A stretch of DNA of 11,628 nt from contig JADGJT010000569.1 of the NCBI GenBank assembly GCA_027604005.1, forward strand, positions 1 to 11,628. Reading direction: 5' to 3'. Below the pieces are notes generated by a model that had not been told where the DNA came from, made no database searches, and was given only the letters and a program-made list of their open reading frames with translations. The translations under genes and the position numbers were made by a program. Shown here in pieces: positions 8,541 to 11,628 of the stretch; positions within the stretch are counted from its first letter, which is position 1; the number at the start of each line of letters is the position of its first letter. The stretch is from Dinochytrium kinnereticum (lineage: Eukaryota > Chytridiomycota > Chytridiomycetes > Chytridiales > Chytridiaceae).

Positions 8541-8842
8541 GTGATGGATGATGATTGGCGGGCTGTTCAGACTTCCAGCAGAGTGGAGGAAGGATCACAG
8601 GATATCACCAATATCCCACAAAGATCCGCCAGCCAATCAGTGCTCGTGAATCGCATCTCGGCTGAACTGTCCAATGCTTCGGCAGAAAGCCAGCATTGTT
8701 GGCCTGCACATGCCAAGATTTCACCCGCGAGTCAGGTGACTTGGTTTACTTAAACTCATTCGCCCGTCTCCTCCGATCCCTCGTCTCCTTCAACGTCCGT
8801 CCTCAACCTCCCCCGACAGACCCCTCACGCTGATTACTACCC
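8541..8842 (+). promoter_or_regulatory. Upstream region of the nitronate monooxygenase gene
   Basis: Two CCAAT pentamers (8633-8637 and 8671-8675) lie about 210 and 170 bases before the ATG, a usual range for the fungal CCAAT-binding (Hap) complex. An inverted repeat GGATAT-CACCA-ATATCC is at 8600-8616. From about 8759 to 8840 the strand is strongly pyrimidine-rich, as is common next to fungal starts, and I infer that it holds the transcription start and leader. No clear TATA box is near. Confidence 0.45.
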
Positions 8843-10296
8843 ATGGCTACCATCACCACCCCCCTCACAAAGCTCTTTGGCATTAAACATCCCGTCATCC
8901 TCGCGGGCATGAACGTGGCCGCTGGTCCTGAGCTCGCTGCTGCTGTGACCAACGCGGGTGGGTTGGGTGTGATTGGGGGTGTGGGATACACTCCTGAGGT
9001 TCTTCGTGAGCAGATTGCTGAGATTAAGGTGAGTGGATGTTTGCGAGTCTTTTGGGCAACGATTCTTCTCCTTTTCAGACGGGCAAAGGGAGCATATCAA
9101 ACAAAGACGTTTACTCAACCTTTTCCCCTTTCGTTTTATCTCCAGTCTCACTTAAAGGACAAGAACGCTCCCTTTGGTGTCGACCTTCTCCTTCCACAAG
9201 TCGGTGAAGGTGCTCGCAAGACCAACTACGACTAGTAAGTCCTCCATCTTCCCATCCACTATCCCAAGTGCACCCCGAAAGCCAGCAGTCCCCTAACCTT
9301 CCCTGCTAATGCTTCACGCAGCACCGGTGGCAAGCTCCCCGAACTCATCGACATCATCATCTCCGAAAAGGCCAAGCTCTTTGTCTCAGCTGTTGGTGTT
9401 CCTCCCCGCTGGGCAGTCGACAAACTCCACGCGGCGGGCATCCCCGTCATGAACATGATCGGAGCCCCCAAGCACGTCTCCAAAGCTATCGCCGCCGGCT
9501 GTGACATCATCTGCGCTCAAGGAGGAGAAGGTGGTGGTCACACTGGTGATGTCCCCACTTCTGTGCTGATTCCAAAGGTCGTGGATCTCTGCAAGGGACA
9601 CAAATCCCCGCTGAACGGTGCGCCAATTTACGTCGTTGCTGCTGGTGGCATTTTTGATGGTAGGGGGTTGGCCATGGCGCTTTGCTATGGAGCTCAGGCG
9701 GCTTGGGTTGGTACGAGGTTTATTTGTGCGAAGGAGGCTGGCGCGCCAAAGTTGCATCAGGATGCGGTCGTCAATGCTGGGTACCATGACACCATTCGTA
9801 CCATTATCTTCACTGGTCGTCCCATGCGTGTTCTCAAGACTCCCGTACGTGTTGTTTTTCTTTTTTCTTTTTTTTTTGATTTTTGCCGTTCTTCATCATT
9901 TCTCCTACGTCTGGCAATAATGCCTTCTTCCACATTCACTGATTTCCATCCAACCAATCTTCGTACTGACCCGTCCTCCTCTTTCCATGCTTTCAAAAAA
10001 AAAAAACAAAAAAAAAACAGTACATCAACAGCTGGGAGGAAGGCAAACCCACCGAAATCAAAAAACTTACCTCCCAAGGCAAGATCCCGTGGTACGTTGA
10101 CATGGAGGAAAAGGCAGACTCGGACAAGCCTGAGGACGAGGATTTCCTCATCAAGTCTCGCCCTCTTTTGATGGGTTCCGTTGCTGGTGCCATAAAAGAT
10201 GTGCAGCCCGCTAAGGTCATTATTGAGGATATGGTCGCCGGAGCGGTTGCGGCGCTCAGGGAGAATGCTGGGAAGATTAGTGTTTCGAAGCTCTAA
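8843..10296 (+). CDS. Nitronate monooxygenase (2-nitropropane dioxygenase family), FMN-dependent
   Basis: Four exons (8843-9028, 9146-9234, 9322-9844, 10021-10296) join in frame to a complete 357-residue protein, normal for the family, ending in TAA. These enzymes are TIM-barrel flavoproteins that use FMN and oxygen to oxidise alkyl nitronates, notably the toxic propionate 3-nitronate, to carbonyl compounds. Visible motifs are PVILAGM near the N-terminus (17-23), NAGGLGVIGG (37-46), the family signature QGGEGGGHTG (158-167) with H165 as likely catalytic base, AAGGI (198-202) for phosphate binding, and GAQAAWVGTRF (215-225). The start is the first ATG of the frame, just before the conserved N-terminal strand, and there is no evident targeting signal. 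All key motifs are intact, so it is probably active. Bacterial FabK enoyl reductases share the fold, but fungal context and sequence favour a nitronate monooxygenase. Confidence 0.95.
9029..9145 (+). other. Intron 1 of the nitronate monooxygenase gene
   Basis: Donor GTGAGT and acceptor CTCCAG enclose 117 bases in phase 0. The length is a multiple of three and the intron has no stop in the reading frame. It interrupts between K62 and S63. A CTCAAC-like branch site is at about 9114-9119. The encoded insert would be unlike the family, which supports removal. Confidence 0.9.
9235..9321 (+). other. Intron 2 of the nitronate monooxygenase gene
   Basis: Donor GTAAGT and acceptor CGCAG enclose 87 bases, with a CTAAT branch site at 9306-9310. 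It splits the codon of Y92 after the second base (TA|C), and without splicing the frame would stop at TAG there. Confidence 0.95.
9845..10020 (+). other. Intron 3 of the nitronate monooxygenase gene
   Basis: Donor GTACGT and acceptor ACAG enclose 176 bases in phase 0 (P266|Y267). A T-rich tract follows the donor (about 9855-9885), and long A-runs (about 9995-10018) directly precede the acceptor where a pyrimidine tract would be expected. CTGAC at 9966-9970 is the best branch site. Confidence 0.92.
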
Positions 10297-10892
10297 AGGG
10301 TGGGAGGTCGTTCTAGGGGTTTCTTTTTTTTTGTTGTTGATTTTCGGATGGGCTTTATTGTTTTTCTTCCTGTGTATTCGCTCAGCTGAACACTTTTTTA
10401 CGATGCCTCCTTCCTCGAAGCTTATCCTTCTTTTCCTTTTTTTTTTCGCGTCTTGTGGCAATTGTACAAAATATTGAAAAACACAAAAATACCTCGTCTT
10501 GTTTAAGCTTTTCAAGCTGTTAACTACGTATTTGATCGTTGTTATTTAGCATTCATGGCGTAAACAAGAAAAGTAACTCATCTGCATTTATAAGAACCAC
10601 CACACAAAACTTAGGTGGATCCACTTGGTTGGATCTGGAAACAAGTGAAAAATGCGCTGCAGGATTGAGAGGCTGGTTTTTATTATCATCACATGGCTTC
10701 TGTGCTTGAACTATAATGCTGATACATATCTTGAACCTTCTTTTTTTTCTTCATTATCTTGAATTGGATGGGGAAGAAAAAAGGACTTTTTGTCTTGTTC
10801 TAAGCCACTTTATTCATTTGATCACCAGCTGCCTGTACTTAATCAGAGGATCAAATTCGTTTTATTTTATTTTCCTCCCACGGAAACCCCTT
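10297..10892. other. Intergenic region between convergent genes
   Basis: No gene. It holds both 3' flanks. On the plus strand it is T-rich just after the enzyme gene, without AATAAA. On the minus strand AATAAA-type hexamers occur at 10861-10871 (overlapping pair) and 10809-10814, about 20 and 80 bases after the stop at 10893, and are candidate polyadenylation signals of the right-edge gene. Confidence 0.5.
10809..10814 (-). promoter_or_regulatory. Candidate polyadenylation signal of the right-edge gene
   Basis: AATAAA on the minus strand, about 80 bases after the stop codon. Fungal signals are loose, so this is tentative. Confidence 0.3.
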
Positions 10893-11628
10893 TCATAGCC
10901 ACCGTCCAGCCACGACATCCGCGTAGCTCCTAGAGAACACTGGGACCTTGACATCCTCCATGGCCTTCGGTATTGGTCCCTAATACTTTACAGCATAAAA
11001 GCAAGGGAAAAGGGTAAGGTCACCACCAACATTCCATATTAAAAAAAGCCAAAAACTCAATCAGCCAAACAAACCTTTTTATATATCACAGGTTTCTCCC
11101 TGGGGCATCTTATCCATTCGGAAAAGTGAAAAAGACTGGGTTTGGGAATCCAGCCAAGTCTGAGTCGCTTGTTGGGAAGGGTTCGAATCCACCCTTCGGC
11201 GGAGGCGGCGGCGAGATCGATTCCATTGTCGTCGTCGTCGTCTTCGTCTTCGTCTTCCTCGCCGTCGGAATCAATGCAGCTGTCCTCTTCGCTGCAATCG
11301 TCGTCGTCGGAAAGGACCTTGACTTTTTCCACGGCAACAGGGATGATGGAGAGGCACTGAGATGTGGAAAAGAAAGAAAAAAGGGTGAGGTCAGTAACAG
11401 AATGAAGACGGTAAGAAGACGGAAGTTTTTTTTTGATAAAACCTTTGTCAACGATCCAAACGTGTTATTAGGTGCGGTGGAGATGTTGCCATCTTGGGGT
11501 TGGGAAGGGCACTTCTAAAAACCGACATCAGACCCCTTCAACAGAACCACAACCCCCTCACCTTCTCAACTGCCTTCCTCTGCCCAATAAACTGCACGAG
11601 CTTTGGCCTTCCAGATCTCGAGAGTGTG
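10893..11628 (-). CDS. 3' part of an unrecognised acidic protein, running off the right edge
   Basis: Proposed exons are 11628-11562 (partial), 11514-11443 (optional), 11356-11075 and 10979-10893, all joining in phase 0 and ending in TGA. The first visible exon encodes SGRPKLVQFIGQRKAVEK. The main exon holds an Asp/Glu-rich stretch (about 11220-11310, with SDDDD, SEED and SDGEEDEDE, which look like casein kinase 2 sites), then Trp- and Pro-containing sequence (GWIRTLPNKRLRLGW, FHFSEWIRC). The last exon adds 28 residues ending in RSYADVVAGRWL. Support comes from the splice junctions and from non-repetitive, protein-like sequence. An open frame continues from the main exon to TGA at 11057, so an alternative end without the last intron is possible. 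The acidic stretch suggests a nuclear or nucleolar protein, weakly. The start lies outside the window and I do not recognise the family. Confidence 0.6.
10980..11074 (-). other. Last intron of the right-edge gene
   Basis: Donor GTTTGT and acceptor ATTAG enclose 95 bases in phase 0. The downstream exon is open for 28 codons to TGA and reads as ordinary protein. Failure to splice would add only five residues before a stop. Confidence 0.6.
11357..11442 (-). other. Intron before the acidic exon of the right-edge gene
   Basis: The acceptor side is strong: TACTGAC branch site (plus strand about 11390-11396), a pyrimidine tract and CTCAG ending at 11357. The donor is uncertain. GTTTTA at 11442 is the donor if the small exon 11514-11443 is real; otherwise the donor is GTGAGG at 11561. 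Confidence 0.6.
11515..11561 (-). other. Possible short intron of the right-edge gene
   Basis: GTGAGG to TTTAG encloses 47 bases, with CTGAT about 15 bases before the acceptor. It is in phase 0 and contains an in-frame TGA. The donor is well supported; the acceptor is real only if the 24-codon exon after it is used. Confidence 0.4.

Noticed and set aside
11178..11192. GGTTCGAATCC, resembling the T-loop of a tRNA
   Set aside because: The flanking bases cannot form the T stem, no A-box or acceptor stem is present, and it lies within the exon of the right-edge gene.
11562..11628. Likeness of PKLVQFIGQRK to the N-terminal motif of the small 2-oxoglutarate dehydrogenase subunit Kgd4
   Set aside because: The rest of the protein, with its acidic run and Trp-rich end, does not resemble that family; the match is too short.

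Overview
The window is eukaryotic nuclear DNA, most likely fungal. The genes carry short GT-AG introns of about 50 to 270 bases. Donors are GTGAGT, GTAAGT, GTACGT and GTTTGT-like, and branch sites read CTAAT or CTGAC. One gene encodes a fungal-type nitronate monooxygenase, another a very large Ser/Thr/Pro/Gly/Asn/Gln-rich surface protein. Intergenic DNA is full of microsatellites and A- or T-runs. Nothing bacterial is present: no operons and no Shine-Dalgarno sites. I cannot place the lineage more precisely; an early-diverging (zoosporic) fungus is a guess from the repeat-rich style only.

Layout. Positions 1-2269 hold no gene I can support. They contain a tandem duplication of about 165 bases (1123-1455), then an A-rich stretch that is the 3' flank of the next gene. 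A two-exon minus-strand gene runs from ATG 5869 to stop 2270, split by one intron (3453-3725). It encodes a predicted 1108-residue single-pass membrane protein. The N-terminus is hydrophobic; the outer region of about 750 residues is cysteine-free and built of Ser, Gly-Asn, Pro and Gln repeats; one transmembrane helix follows at residues 810-838, then a cytoplasmic tail of 270 residues. Its upstream region (5870-6420) is pyrimidine-rich on the coding strand and then AT-rich with microsatellites. Positions 6421-8842 are gene-poor and hold a 35-base tandem repeat and several ACGCGT sites. A four-exon plus-strand gene (8843-10296) encodes a complete 357-residue nitronate monooxygenase. A minus-strand gene (10893 to beyond the right edge) converges on it; only its 3' part is present. 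It encodes an acidic protein I do not recognise.

The three genes have no obvious common pathway. The enzyme is a cytosolic or organellar flavoprotein, the repeat protein is a cell-surface candidate, and the right-edge protein is of unknown role. The surface gene and the enzyme gene are divergent, with about 3 kb between their starts, so a shared promoter is unlikely. The most interesting points are the cysteine-free repeat-built surface protein with a non-repetitive tail, the excess of ACGCGT (MCB-like) sites confined to non-coding DNA, a strong G-quadruplex candidate inside the surface-protein coding strand, and an intron whose 3' splice site follows a poly(A) tract instead of a pyrimidine tract.
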